Source of the DNA: Singulisphaera sp. GP187
GTDB taxonomy: Bacteria; Chloroflexota; Chloroflexia; Chloroflexales; Roseiflexaceae
Direction: 5' to 3'
DNA: 52,807 nt
Assembly: GCA_943328915.2 (NCBI GenBank)
Contig: CALQBW020000006.1
Span: 1 to 52,807 of the forward strand
Shown here piece by piece: positions 18,122 through 26,656 of this stretch (positions within the stretch are counted from its first letter, which is position 1; every line of letters begins with the position of its first letter). The notes beneath the pieces were generated by a model. It was not told the DNA's origin. It did not search any database and worked only from the letters and a program-made list of their open reading frames with translations. The position numbers and the translations under genes were made by a program.

Positions 18122-19219
18122 ATGCCCCTCAAATGGCGCAAAGTCTGGGTTTCTGATGAAAGCTACGAATCGGCGGGGGTCTTTGATGTCAATGGTGACG
18201 GCCACCTCGATATTGTCAGCGGGGGCTTTTGGTACCAAGGTCCAGAGTTCCGCATTCGTCACTTTATTGGGGAAATTCCGCGGTATGGCGAGTATTACGA
18301 TGATTTTTCGACCATAGCGCTCGATATCAACGGCACGGGCTCACTCGATTATGTCACCGGCGGCTGGTGGGGCAATAGCCTACGCTGGCGTGAATGCCCT
18401 GCCGACCCTACACATCGATGGCCCGAACACATCCTCGCCGCCGACACAAGCAATGTCGAAACTACCCGCGGCTGGGATATAGATGGCGACGGCATCGTCG
18501 AAATCGTCCCCAATACCCCGCCCAACCCCGAAGTCAATTACTACAAACTCATCATGGATGGTGACGGCAAGGGGACAGGGCAATTTCAAAAAATAACCAT
18601 TTACACTTTCGGTGATGGCACCCAAGGGCATGGACTCGGTTGTGGTGACATCGCAGGTAATGGTCGCATGGATATTGTGTTGTGCAATGGCTGGCTCGAA
18701 GCACCGGCTGACGCAGCGCATGGTCAATGGGTATGGCATCACGACTTCCCCACCCCACCTTGGGGAAGTACCGCCAGCATTCCGATGCTCGTCGTCGATG
18801 TCGATGGTGATGGCCAAAACGAACTCATTACCGGCCATGCCCACGGCTACGGCTTATGGTGGAGCAAACGGCAACCCGATGGGAGTTGGCATCATCACCC
18901 CATCGACCCCTACAACGCCCAATATCACGATTTGCAGTGGGCCGACATTGATGGAGATGGGATGCCCGAATTAGTCACCGGCAAACGCCACCGTGCCCAC
19001 AACGGCAATGAAGCAGGCGAATGGGATAATTTAGGAATTTATTACTTTAAATGGACTGGCGAAGGCTTTGCCAAACAAATCATCGATTACGGCGCGATGG
19101 GCACCGGCAACGGCTGTGGCATCCACTTTGCCCTCGCCGATTTACAAGGCTCCGGTCGACTTGATGTCATCGCCCCTGGCAAAGACGGCTTGTACATTTA
19201 TTACAACGAAGGCTGCTAG
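18122..19219 (+). CDS. FG-GAP/VCBS repeat beta-propeller protein without signal peptide
   Basis: A 365-residue protein made of repeated blades with Ca-binding-type loops: D-V-N-G-D-G-H-L-D, D-I-N-G-T-G-S-L-D, D-I-D-G-D-G-I-V-E, D-V-D-G-D-G-Q-N-E and D-I-D-G-D-G-M-P-E. Aromatic-rich blades (G-G-F-W-Y, G-G-W-W-G) point to a propeller able to bind carbohydrate or protein. AAGGAG before the ATG at 18122 is strong. Unlike most FG-GAP proteins it has no signal peptide at this start, beginning M-P-L-K-W-R-K, so it is probably cytoplasmic or exported by an unrecognised route. It lies between two sugar-acid metabolic genes. Enzymatic activity cannot be assigned. Confidence 0.85.
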   Translation: MPLKWRKVWVSDESYESAGVFDVNGDGHLDIVSGGFWYQGPEFRIRHFIGEIPRYGEYYDDFSTIALDINGTGSLDYVTGGWWGNSLRWRECPADPTHRWPEHILAADTSNVETTRGWDIDGDGIVEIVPNTPPNPEVNYYKLIMDGDGKGTGQFQKITIYTFGDGTQGHGLGCGDIAGNGRMDIVLCNGWLEAPADAAHGQWVWHHDFPTPPWGSTASIPMLVVDVDGDGQNELITGHAHGYGLWWSKRQPDGSWHHHPIDPYNAQYHDLQWADIDGDGMPELVTGKRHRAHNGNEAGEWDNLGIYYFKWTGEGFAKQIIDYGAMGTGNGCGIHFALADLQGSGRLDVIAPGKDGLYIYYNEGC

Positions 19220-19275
19220 GGGTTGTTTTTTCAATGGTATGATGCAGATGGATCAACACATCACTACGGAGGTCA

Positions 19276-20337
19276 ATGACGATGAGTAGTAGCGCCCAGA
19301 TTCCGATGCGGGCCGTGCCTGGCTATTTCTCCACAGCGGCAGGAATTCAACTCGCCATTCAAACCCATGCCGACGCCAGCAACGAAGATTTGCAGTATTA
19401 CCAGCAACTCGGCGTTGAATGGGCCATGGTGGGGATCAATCACCCCGAATTGCATACCCTTGATTTTTACAAACGTCTCGTCAAGCGCTTTGGGGAATAC
19501 GGCCTCAAAATCTACCGTATTACAAATATAGGCGTGCACAATTCCCCCGAAATGACCCTCAATTTGCCTGGTCGTGACGCCAAAATCGAAGAATTTAAGC
19601 ATTTCATTCGCAATCTCGGCGCCGCCGGCATCAAATACAACACCTACGCCCACATGGGTAACGGCATCTGGAGCACAGGGCATGTGCCAGGCCGCGGTGG
19701 CATGAATGCCCGCATGCTCGACATCAAAAACGCCAAAGGGTATTGGGCTGGCACCGTCTACGAAGGTGACCTCACCCATGGCCGCATCTATACCGAAGAC
19801 GAATTGTGGGACAATTACGCCTACATGATTCACCAAATCAGCCCCGTCGCCGAAGAAGCAGGCGTCTATATCGGCATCCATCCCGATGATCCACCCGTCT
19901 ATTCACTGGGCGGCATTCCCCGCTGTATGTTTGGGAATTTTGCCGGTTACAAAAAAGCCATGGAAATCGCCAACAGCCCGCATATCGGCGTCTGTTTGTG
20001 TATCGGCTGTTGGCTCGAAGGTGGTCCGATTGGCATGGGTGTGGGAGTGATTGATGCCATCAAGCACTTTGCCTCCAAAGGGCAACTCTTCAAAGTCCAC
20101 TTTCGCAATGTCACCAACCCAATGCCTGAGCCGTGGGTCGAAACACTCATCGACAATGGCTACCAAGACATGTACGACGTGATGAAAACCTTGCGCGAAG
20201 TAAAATTCGACGGTTGCATCATCCCTGATCATGTTCCCGATATGCTCGGCGGCTTTCGTGTCGGTACTGCGTATTCCATCGCCTATATGCGCGCTTTAAT
20301 TCAAGCCGCCAATAGCACTTACGGCGGACCAACCTAG
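19276..20337 (+). CDS. uxuA: mannonate dehydratase-like TIM-barrel enzyme
   Basis: A 353-residue protein of the xylose-isomerase-like TIM-barrel superfamily. I-H-P-D-D-P-P followed by L-G-G-I-P-R, the C-I-G-C-W segment, V-H-F-R-N-V and the late I-P-D-H-V-P-D match UxuA, which dehydrates D-mannonate to 2-keto-3-deoxygluconate with a divalent metal held by His, Cys and Asp. The start may be the ATG at 19276 or the one two codons later; GGAGG lies close upstream at 19269. A possible extended -10 (TGG-TATGAT, 19235-19243) precedes it. Some uxuA homologues act on other sugar acids or are isomerases, so the substrate remains inferred. Confidence 0.8.
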   Translation: MTMSSSAQIPMRAVPGYFSTAAGIQLAIQTHADASNEDLQYYQQLGVEWAMVGINHPELHTLDFYKRLVKRFGEYGLKIYRITNIGVHNSPEMTLNLPGRDAKIEEFKHFIRNLGAAGIKYNTYAHMGNGIWSTGHVPGRGGMNARMLDIKNAKGYWAGTVYEGDLTHGRIYTEDELWDNYAYMIHQISPVAEEAGVYIGIHPDDPPVYSLGGIPRCMFGNFAGYKKAMEIANSPHIGVCLCIGCWLEGGPIGMGVGVIDAIKHFASKGQLFKVHFRNVTNPMPEPWVETLIDNGYQDMYDVMKTLREVKFDGCIIPDHVPDMLGGFRVGTAYSIAYMRALIQAANSTYGGPT

Positions 20338-20362
20338 CCATTAACCAGCCCTTCATAAATTC

Positions 20363-20397
20363 ACAAGGTCACATTGCCGTAGGCAGTGTGACCTTGT
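20363..20397. terminator. hairpin terminator after the mannonate dehydratase gene
   Basis: Eleven perfect pairs (20363-20373 with 20387-20397) continue into TGCC/GGCA around a GTA tip. There is no long T-run after it, so termination strength is uncertain. Confidence 0.65.
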
Positions 20398-20423
20398 ACG
20401 TTATCAGCAAAAAAACACGTTTG

Positions 20424-20432
20424 TGCTATACT
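20424..20432 (+). promoter_or_regulatory. extended -10 promoter of ftsK
   Basis: TGC-TATACT lies 53 bases before the ftsK ATG; no good -35 is seen at the usual distance. Confidence 0.45.
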
Positions 20433-20484
20433 ACGCACTAACATACTATCATCTGTCATACTTCACCTAAGTTGAGGGCCTGAT

Positions 20485-23010
20485 ATGACCACAAACAAAA
20501 CAAGTCAGTCACGCAACACGAATCGCCGTCCCAAGCGCAAAAGCGCCATTTCACTTCGCCCAGAACACCAACGGGAGTTATTTGCGTTGGCGTTAATTGC
20601 GATAGCCGGTGTCACTATTATTTTTTATTTGACCGGCATTACCGGCCAACTCGGTGGTGGCTGGAAGCTATTTATCGAAAAACTCCTCGGTTGGGGAGCA
20701 CTCGTCGTTCCGTTGGTTGTAGGAGTACTTGGTATTGCATTGTTTCGCAGTGGCCAAAACGACAAAAACCCCCTTCATACTACCCAAATTATTGGCACCA
20801 TCGTTGTGATTTTTGCCTTGTTGATGTTGCTGGAAATTGGCATCGCTCCTCGCCAAGGGTACACAGACCAGCAAGGTCGCGGCGGCGGGATTATCGGTTA
20901 TTTACTATTGGCGGTATTTAGTAATGCCATCGGGCGTCCAGCAAGTGTAGCGATTATTAGTGTGACTGCCCTCGCTGGTATTATGCTGGCGTTTGATGTT
21001 ACCTTGGTACAAATTGTCGATGGGATACGCTATTTTTTCATTCTAATGTGGATTCGCTTACGTGGTGAACCCAACGACCCGCGCAACAAGCGCTATAGTG
21101 ACCCTTCACTTAATTACACCAGCCTCACCGAAACAATTATGACGCCCATTGCTGAGCGGAAAAGCAACGCACGCTTTCGCAAAGAAACTGAACTCGCCAC
21201 GCCACCAACAGCACCATTTGAGTCGGTCAAGCCACCAGAACCATTGAAAGCGAAACGTGCAACCAAGGCCGTTGAAGCAGAACCTCCAATGGACATCCTG
21301 GACGAAATGTTGCTCCAAACCGCACCGCGTCCGGTTATCCCCGTCAATGCCAAGCCGGTCAACAGTGGTCCTCTTATCCAGGGTTCTCTCGATGGTTTCG
21401 AAGCAGGCAATGCATATCGTGCATGGCCAATGCCCCCGATTGATTTTTTGCGTCACTCAGTCGAAGCGCTTATTAGTGAAGAAGAACACCGCACAAAATC
21501 ACAGCTCATCGAAGAAACCCTCGCGAGCTTCAAAGTTGAAGCACGGGTGGTCAATATCAATGTTGGACCGGCGGTGACTCAATATGAATTACAACCGGCA
21601 GTAGGGGTCAAAGTCAACAGGATTACGACACTAGATAAAGATTTGGCGTTAGCACTTGCTGCACCCTCTATCCGCATCGAAGCGCCGATTCCTGGCAAAT
21701 CGGTTGTAGGTATCGAAATCCCTAACTCATCGATTTCTACCGTTGCGTTGCGCGACATCGTTGAAAGCGATGAATTCATCCGATCGAAAAGCAAATTACG
21801 CTTGCCATTAGGCAAAGATGTTTCCGGTTCACCGATCATTGCCGGGATGGAGCGGATGCCACACTTGCTTGTCGCCGGGAGCACCGGTAGCGGTAAATCC
21901 GTCGCCATCAATTGTTTTGTCTGTGCCTTGTTGATGCGCCATACTCCTGACGATCTCAAGTTCATCATGGTAGACCCCAAACGCGTCGAATTAGTAGGGT
22001 ACAACGGCATTCCCCATTTGTTATCACCGGTTGTCACCGAAGTCGAACGCGTCGTCCCAACCTTGAAATGGGCCGTACGCGAAATGGAGCGGCGCTACAA
22101 ACTCTTTGCCAAAATAGGCGTTCGTAATCTCGATAGTTACCGCGCCATGGCTCGTGAGCGCACTGACCTCGAAGCAATGCCATACATCGTCATTATCATC
22201 GACGAATTGGCCGACTTGATGATGATGGCCCCCGATGATGTCGAAACTTTGATATGTCGCTTGGCCCAAATGGCCCGTGCCACCGGTATCCATCTCATCA
22301 TCGCCACCCAGCGTCCATCGGTCGATGTGGTCACCGGCCTGATCAAAGCCAACTTCCCCTCACGTATCGCCTTTGCGGTGACCTCCCAAATCGACTCACG
22401 CGTCATCCTTGACCAACCAGGTGCCGAACAATTGCTCGGACGGGGCGATATGCTCTTTACCGCTGCCGATTCGCCACGCACAATGCGGATCCAAGGCACG
22501 TATCTCACCGACGACGAAGTCGAAAAAATTGTCCGATTTTGGCGCACTGCCAAGCCTCCGAAGGATGTTTCCGAAGAGCAGCCAACGTCTACCGCTACAA
22601 CAGTCCTAATTCCCACTGATATCGACGCGCCAACTGGAGCGATCCACGACTTACAACCTGAATTAGACAAAGTCGACCGCCTCCCCGTCTACCCCCGCGA
22701 GCCAGTTCCCCATGCCGACGAAGAACCCCACGTACCCACTGCGGATAGCGACGAGCCGGTAGCCGCCATGCAACCCATCGCCGAATATTTGTCTGAAGGA
22801 GAGCAGGATTCCCTCCTCCCTGAAGCAATTCTGCTTGTACAACAACATCGCCGCGCCTCGGCGTCGTTGCTCCAGCGCCGCCTGCGCATCGGCTACAGCA
22901 AAGCCTCGCAACTTATCGACATGCTTGAGCAACAAGGCATCATCGGACCCGCCGAAGAAGGGCGATCCCGCGAAGTACTCACCCCCGATACCACCAATCC
23001 TGCGAAATAA
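20485..23010 (+). CDS. ftsK: DNA translocase FtsK/SpoIIIE
   Basis: An 841-residue septal DNA pump that moves chromosome ends at division. About four N-terminal membrane helices occupy residues 30-195. A linker rich in P, K and E reaches to about residue 300. The motor domain has Walker A A-G-S-T-G-S-G-K-S at 464-472, I-I-I-D-E-L-A-D-L as Walker B, and A-T-Q-R-P-S-V-D-V-V-T-G. The C-terminal 65 residues form a winged-helix gamma domain (R-R-A-S-A-S-L-L-Q-R-R-L-R-I-G-Y), which reads polar KOPS-type sequences in family members. A GAGGG is upstream of the ATG. Confidence 0.95.
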   Translation: MTTNKTSQSRNTNRRPKRKSAISLRPEHQRELFALALIAIAGVTIIFYLTGITGQLGGGWKLFIEKLLGWGALVVPLVVGVLGIALFRSGQNDKNPLHTTQIIGTIVVIFALLMLLEIGIAPRQGYTDQQGRGGGIIGYLLLAVFSNAIGRPASVAIISVTALAGIMLAFDVTLVQIVDGIRYFFILMWIRLRGEPNDPRNKRYSDPSLNYTSLTETIMTPIAERKSNARFRKETELATPPTAPFESVKPPEPLKAKRATKAVEAEPPMDILDEMLLQTAPRPVIPVNAKPVNSGPLIQGSLDGFEAGNAYRAWPMPPIDFLRHSVEALISEEEHRTKSQLIEETLASFKVEARVVNINVGPAVTQYELQPAVGVKVNRITTLDKDLALALAAPSIRIEAPIPGKSVVGIEIPNSSISTVALRDIVESDEFIRSKSKLRLPLGKDVSGSPIIAGMERMPHLLVAGSTGSGKSVAINCFVCALLMRHTPDDLKFIMVDPKRVELVGYNGIPHLLSPVVTEVERVVPTLKWAVREMERRYKLFAKIGVRNLDSYRAMARERTDLEAMPYIVIIIDELADLMMMAPDDVETLICRLAQMARATGIHLIIATQRPSVDVVTGLIKANFPSRIAFAVTSQIDSRVILDQPGAEQLLGRGDMLFTAADSPRTMRIQGTYLTDDEVEKIVRFWRTAKPPKDVSEEQPTSTATTVLIPTDIDAPTGAIHDLQPELDKVDRLPVYPREPVPHADEEPHVPTADSDEPVAAMQPIAEYLSEGEQDSLLPEAILLVQQHRRASASLLQRRLRIGYSKASQLIDMLEQQGIIGPAEEGRSREVLTPDTTNPAK

Positions 23011-23029
23011 TCTCAATAATCACAAAAAC

Positions 23030-23063
23030 CGCCGCACCGAGCATCAATCTGCACGGTGCGGCG
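23030..23063. terminator. bidirectional hairpin terminator
   Basis: A perfect 10-base inverted repeat (23030-23039 with 23054-23063) between convergent ftsK and the Ppx/GppA gene, with an A-run on its left side giving a T-run for the minus strand. Confidence 0.75.
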
Positions 23064-23078
23064 CTTGGTTTGATTTCG

Positions 23079-24575
23079 CTACACGATATCAACTTCACAC
23101 CCATAGGCCTTGCGAAACAATCCGGCCGCCCGATTGGCATCCCACACTTCGACCGTCGTATCACCGGCAGCGTGGGTCACAATCCGCACAATTCTACCTA
23201 TTTCGACAGTAATATCTTGGACTACTTGATTTTTACGGCGCTCAAGGAATTCTGCGAGGCGCAAGATTGCCGCCATTTTGGCCACAAGTTCACCATCACC
23301 TGGAAATAATACTTGTTGATAGTTGTCAACTGCTACTTCACCCTTGCGGTGATAACGCACCAGCAACGCCAATATAGCGACTTCACGATGACTGAACCCC
23401 TGCATCGCACTGTTCACGACCAAATACGCCCCATGCTTATGATGGTCATAATAATTCACCGCATTGCCGATATCATGCAAAATCGCCGCGTGTCCCAATA
23501 ACTCACGCGCCCACAAATCGTAACCGTGCATGGGGAGCAATTGATCAAACATGGACAATGCTAATTCACGTACTTTGGCGGAATGCACTGCTTCATAGTG
23601 ATACATGCGTGCTAGATTGGTCACACTAAAACTCCGAATATCAGAAATTATAGGGCTCGTACCCCGCATGAATTGTTCAAAAAACAGCCCTTCACGCAAG
23701 CCTTGGCCACTAATCGTGATTTGATTGAACTTGCCACGCCGCATCACTTCCGCCAAAATCGCCGTCCCTGCCAAAATCAAGTCGGCGCGGTCACGACTCA
23801 AGCCTGGTAAATCTTCGCGTTGTTTGACCGTTAGACTCCGAAATAACTCAAGCAGCTCATTGACTCTATCCGCACTCAACCGATGGCCGTGGACGCGATC
23901 AATGGGGTGATCACGAAGTTTTTGGTCGATTTCGGCCAATGCCCGAATCGTGCCGCCAATTCCCCCCAACGAACCACCCTGATGTGCAAGCCACGGCACA
24001 TCCGCAAAATATTCTGAGATTGCCCGCTCAAGTGCTTTGAAGTCCCGCGCATTCATGGGATCGCTTTTGACAAATCGGTCAGTCAAACGCACTGCCCCAA
24101 TCGGGCGACTGATACTTTGGGCGAGTTGGCGTTGCTGCACCACCGTAACTTGGGTACTCCCGCCACCAATGTCAACCACACAACCATTTTGGATATCAAG
24201 CGTGTTGATTGCACCGAGATAGCCGTAATACGCTTCTTCGGCGGCAGTTAATACCCGAAAGTCGAGTCCTGCTTCGTCACGCACTCGTGCCAAAAATTCT
24301 TCTCTGTTTGTTGCTTCTCGCACCGCGCTCGTCGCTACCGGTACTATCCGGTCAACCCCAATCCCCCGACACATTTGATGAAACAATCGCATCGTTTTGA
24401 TTGCACGATTCATCGGGAGCAATTGCAACTTACCGTCAGCACCTATGCCATGAGCTAACCGAACAGCTTCACGCACTTCGTCAAGTAATTTATAGGTTTG
24501 GTGTGGCACATAGCCCACTACTATCATTCGTGTCGTATTCGAACCAAGATCAATCACTGCAATTCGTTCTTGCAT
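23079..24575 (-). CDS. ppx: Ppx/GppA exopolyphosphatase/guanosine pentaphosphatase family
   Basis: A 498-residue member of the acetate kinase/actin-fold phosphatases. A-V-I-D-L-G-S-N-T-T-R-M lies at residues 5-16 and the second phosphate-binding region V-D-I-G-G-G-S-T-Q near residue 135. The C-terminal half is an HD-type domain with H-A-A-I-L-H-D-I-G and the downstream R-Y-H-R-K-G. Such proteins hydrolyse polyphosphate or pppGpp; sequence alone does not separate the two. The start at 24575 (M-Q-E-R-I-A) is chosen over the one at 24605 because it matches the family N-terminus. With ppk2 in the same window, both synthesis and breakdown of polyphosphate pools may be represented. Confidence 0.9.
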   Translation of the reverse strand: MQERIAVIDLGSNTTRMIVVGYVPHQTYKLLDEVREAVRLAHGIGADGKLQLLPMNRAIKTMRLFHQMCRGIGVDRIVPVATSAVREATNREEFLARVRDEAGLDFRVLTAAEEAYYGYLGAINTLDIQNGCVVDIGGGSTQVTVVQQRQLAQSISRPIGAVRLTDRFVKSDPMNARDFKALERAISEYFADVPWLAHQGGSLGGIGGTIRALAEIDQKLRDHPIDRVHGHRLSADRVNELLELFRSLTVKQREDLPGLSRDRADLILAGTAILAEVMRRGKFNQITISGQGLREGLFFEQFMRGTSPIISDIRSFSVTNLARMYHYEAVHSAKVRELALSMFDQLLPMHGYDLWARELLGHAAILHDIGNAVNYYDHHKHGAYLVVNSAMQGFSHREVAILALLVRYHRKGEVAVDNYQQVLFPGDGELVAKMAAILRLAEFLERRKNQVVQDITVEIGRIVRIVTHAAGDTTVEVWDANRAAGLFRKAYGCEVDIV

Positions 24576-24800
24576 GCCGAGACACCCTTCATGTACCCAA
24601 TTCAAATTCCATTGTACGGTATGTCAGTCAATCAACGCCAACTTCTACGCATCATGCAACCCATTTAGCCAATGTAACCGCATTAATCAATGCATCCAAA
24701 CGTCTGCATTTACAAAAACTACTCCACATAGTTGACGCTGGAGCAACCTTCGTGATAAGGTAAGTTATAACGATTTGATGCCGCAGGTTGGGAGGGAACA

Positions 24801-26204
24801 ATGATAGACGATTTCGCCCCGAGTGGGACGCCACCGATGATTGGCAAAATGCTTACGCCAGCGGAATGGCTCGACTATATTGCTTCGTATCAATTTGGGC
24901 CAGTAATGCCTAACAAAGTAGTGTTGCATCATACCTGGCGCCCGACGGTCGATCAATGGCAAGGGCTTACCACGATGCAAGGGATGCAACATTTTTTTGC
25001 CGAAAAAGGCTGGACCGCGGCACCCCACTGCTTTGCCGGCCCTGATGGAATATGGTTATTTACCCCCTTGCGTGAAATCGGCGTGCATGCTGGTGCGGGG
25101 AATGGAAGCTTCGCCAAAGGGTGGTACACCCTCGGACTCGAAATGGTCGGCGACTACGATAATGCCCGTCCTAATGGCAAAGTCTGGGAACATGCGTTAG
25201 CAATCCTTGGCGGGATGTCCATCCGCCTCGGCATCCCCCCCAAGCAACTCATCGGCTTCCATCGCGATTACAGCACCAAAACATGCCCAGGAAAAGCAGT
25301 CACGGTTGCATGGGTCGTCCCAGAAGTCGAAGCGTGGGTCAAACGTACTGTCAAACTCCCCGACATGAAAGTCGGTGCGATTGGTAGGTCGGATGACAAT
25401 ACCATCCAACTCCAAAAAAAACTTATTGCGAATGCCTGGCGTATGCGTGGTGATGAGTACGATCCTATTTCACCCATCCACCAAATGGCTGTCGAACAAA
25501 ACCTCGGTATGCCAATCGCCAAAGCCCGCCAAACGACCTTCAACAACAAAATATACACATTAGTGACTTTTGCGCGCGATACCTTGTTTATGGAAATCCC
25601 AGGTTGGAATCGCCCAGGAAGCATGTGGCAAACCATCGGCGATGCCATCCCTGCTGACAAAACATTCGAACGATTCCTCCTCGATGAAACATTACGCATC
25701 GGCGGCACAGGTTTCCGTCCCGAGAATCCCTTCCATCTCTTTTTGTTTGCCAACCATGATATTGGTCCCCCTATTGCTCCCGCTGGCATGCGCGAAATCA
25801 ATGGTCAAATGTATGTGTTCCAAGTATTTGCCGGTGACACAATTTATGTGCGTGGTGACGACCTTTCGAAAGTCGACTGGAAAAAAATGGCATTCCTTAG
25901 CGATCTCGGTGGTGTCATCGATACTGTGACGGTCACGCTGCGTGATACCCTCCTCAGCGAAACATATAAGCTTATGAAGGTGACCTACGACCCTAGCTTA
26001 CAAATGCACTACCTTGCCCGCGAATGGGCGCTGGGTGCCCCGATCGGACCATCAACACCCATCCAAATCGGCACCAGCCAATATGCCTACCAAGTGTATG
26101 GCCTCGACGTTTTGTTTAGTAAGGTTCCCAATTCAAGTGTTGTCCACCGTTTAGGAACATTGCTCGCCAGTGCTCGCCGGAAGAACCCGGTTGGCACGCT
26201 ATGA
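24801..26204 (+). CDS. N-acetylmuramoyl-L-alanine amidase (Amidase_2/PGRP) with repeat tail
   Basis: A 467-residue protein. The N-terminal 180 residues form an amidase-2 domain: V-V-L-H-H-T-W supplies the first histidine ligand, and F-H-R-D-Y with T-K-T-C-P-G supplies the second histidine and the cysteine of the zinc site. The family cleaves the bond between muramic acid and L-alanine. Residues 195-455 hold about three imperfect repeats of roughly 85 residues, each with a H-x-M/L-F-A-type lead, L-G-x-P-I/P-P-I and a Y-x-x-Q-V-type strand then D-T-L/I. No signal peptide is present, which is unusual for a wall enzyme. GGGAGGGAA precedes the ATG. The stop overlaps the haemoglobin gene start by four bases. 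Confidence 0.8.
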   Translation: MIDDFAPSGTPPMIGKMLTPAEWLDYIASYQFGPVMPNKVVLHHTWRPTVDQWQGLTTMQGMQHFFAEKGWTAAPHCFAGPDGIWLFTPLREIGVHAGAGNGSFAKGWYTLGLEMVGDYDNARPNGKVWEHALAILGGMSIRLGIPPKQLIGFHRDYSTKTCPGKAVTVAWVVPEVEAWVKRTVKLPDMKVGAIGRSDDNTIQLQKKLIANAWRMRGDEYDPISPIHQMAVEQNLGMPIAKARQTTFNNKIYTLVTFARDTLFMEIPGWNRPGSMWQTIGDAIPADKTFERFLLDETLRIGGTGFRPENPFHLFLFANHDIGPPIAPAGMREINGQMYVFQVFAGDTIYVRGDDLSKVDWKKMAFLSDLGGVIDTVTVTLRDTLLSETYKLMKVTYDPSLQMHYLAREWALGAPIGPSTPIQIGTSQYAYQVYGLDVLFSKVPNSSVVHRLGTLLASARRKNPVGTL

Positions 26205-26611
26205 CCTCCGATTACCGCACCTTGTATGATCAAGCGGGGGGTGATGAACCATTCCGCCAGTTAGTAGAAATTTTTTATCGCAACGTCGAAGCAAATCCCG
26301 TGCTGCGTCCACTCTTCCCTGCCGATTTGACCTCCGGCAAAGAATGGCAGTTTTTATTCATCACCCAATACTTTGGCGGTCCGCAACGATATCACGAGCA
26401 AAGGGGGCATCCACGCTTGCGAATGCGCCATATGCCATTTACAATAGGCCTGGTCGAACGCGATGCCTGGGTGAGTTGCATGCTCGCAGCTATCGAAGAA
26501 GTCGGATTTAGTCCAGACATTGCCGCTGCTATGCGCACGTACTTCGAAGGCACTGCCCAGTTTATGATGAATCAAGCACCACCAGATGGCGATTTACGTA
26601 TTACCACCTAA
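26201..26611 (+). CDS. truncated haemoglobin, group II (trHbO type)
   Basis: A 136-residue 2-over-2 globin. It begins with the typical L-Y-D-Q-A-G-G and F-Y-R-N-V-E helices; the proximal haem histidine is H77 in R-M-R-H-M-P-F, and Y-F-G-G-P-x-x-Y matches the distal/CD region of group II proteins, with W-V-S-C-M at the G helix. The family binds oxygen or nitric oxide and often works in oxidative or nitrosative stress. The ATG overlaps the amidase TGA (ATGA), so the two are cotranslated. Confidence 0.92.
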   Translation: MTSDYRTLYDQAGGDEPFRQLVEIFYRNVEANPVLRPLFPADLTSGKEWQFLFITQYFGGPQRYHEQRGHPRLRMRHMPFTIGLVERDAWVSCMLAAIEEVGFSPDIAAAMRTYFEGTAQFMMNQAPPDGDLRITT

Positions 26612-26612
26612 G

Positions 26613-26648
26613 AAATCCCCTCCCAGCGTATGCGCGGGGAGGGGATTT
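26613..26648. terminator. bidirectional hairpin terminator
   Basis: Arms at 26613-26624 and 26637-26648 (AAATCCCCTCCC and its complement) between convergent genes, with a T-run at the end of the right arm and an A-run on the left. Confidence 0.8.
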
Positions 26649-26656
26649 AACACCGG

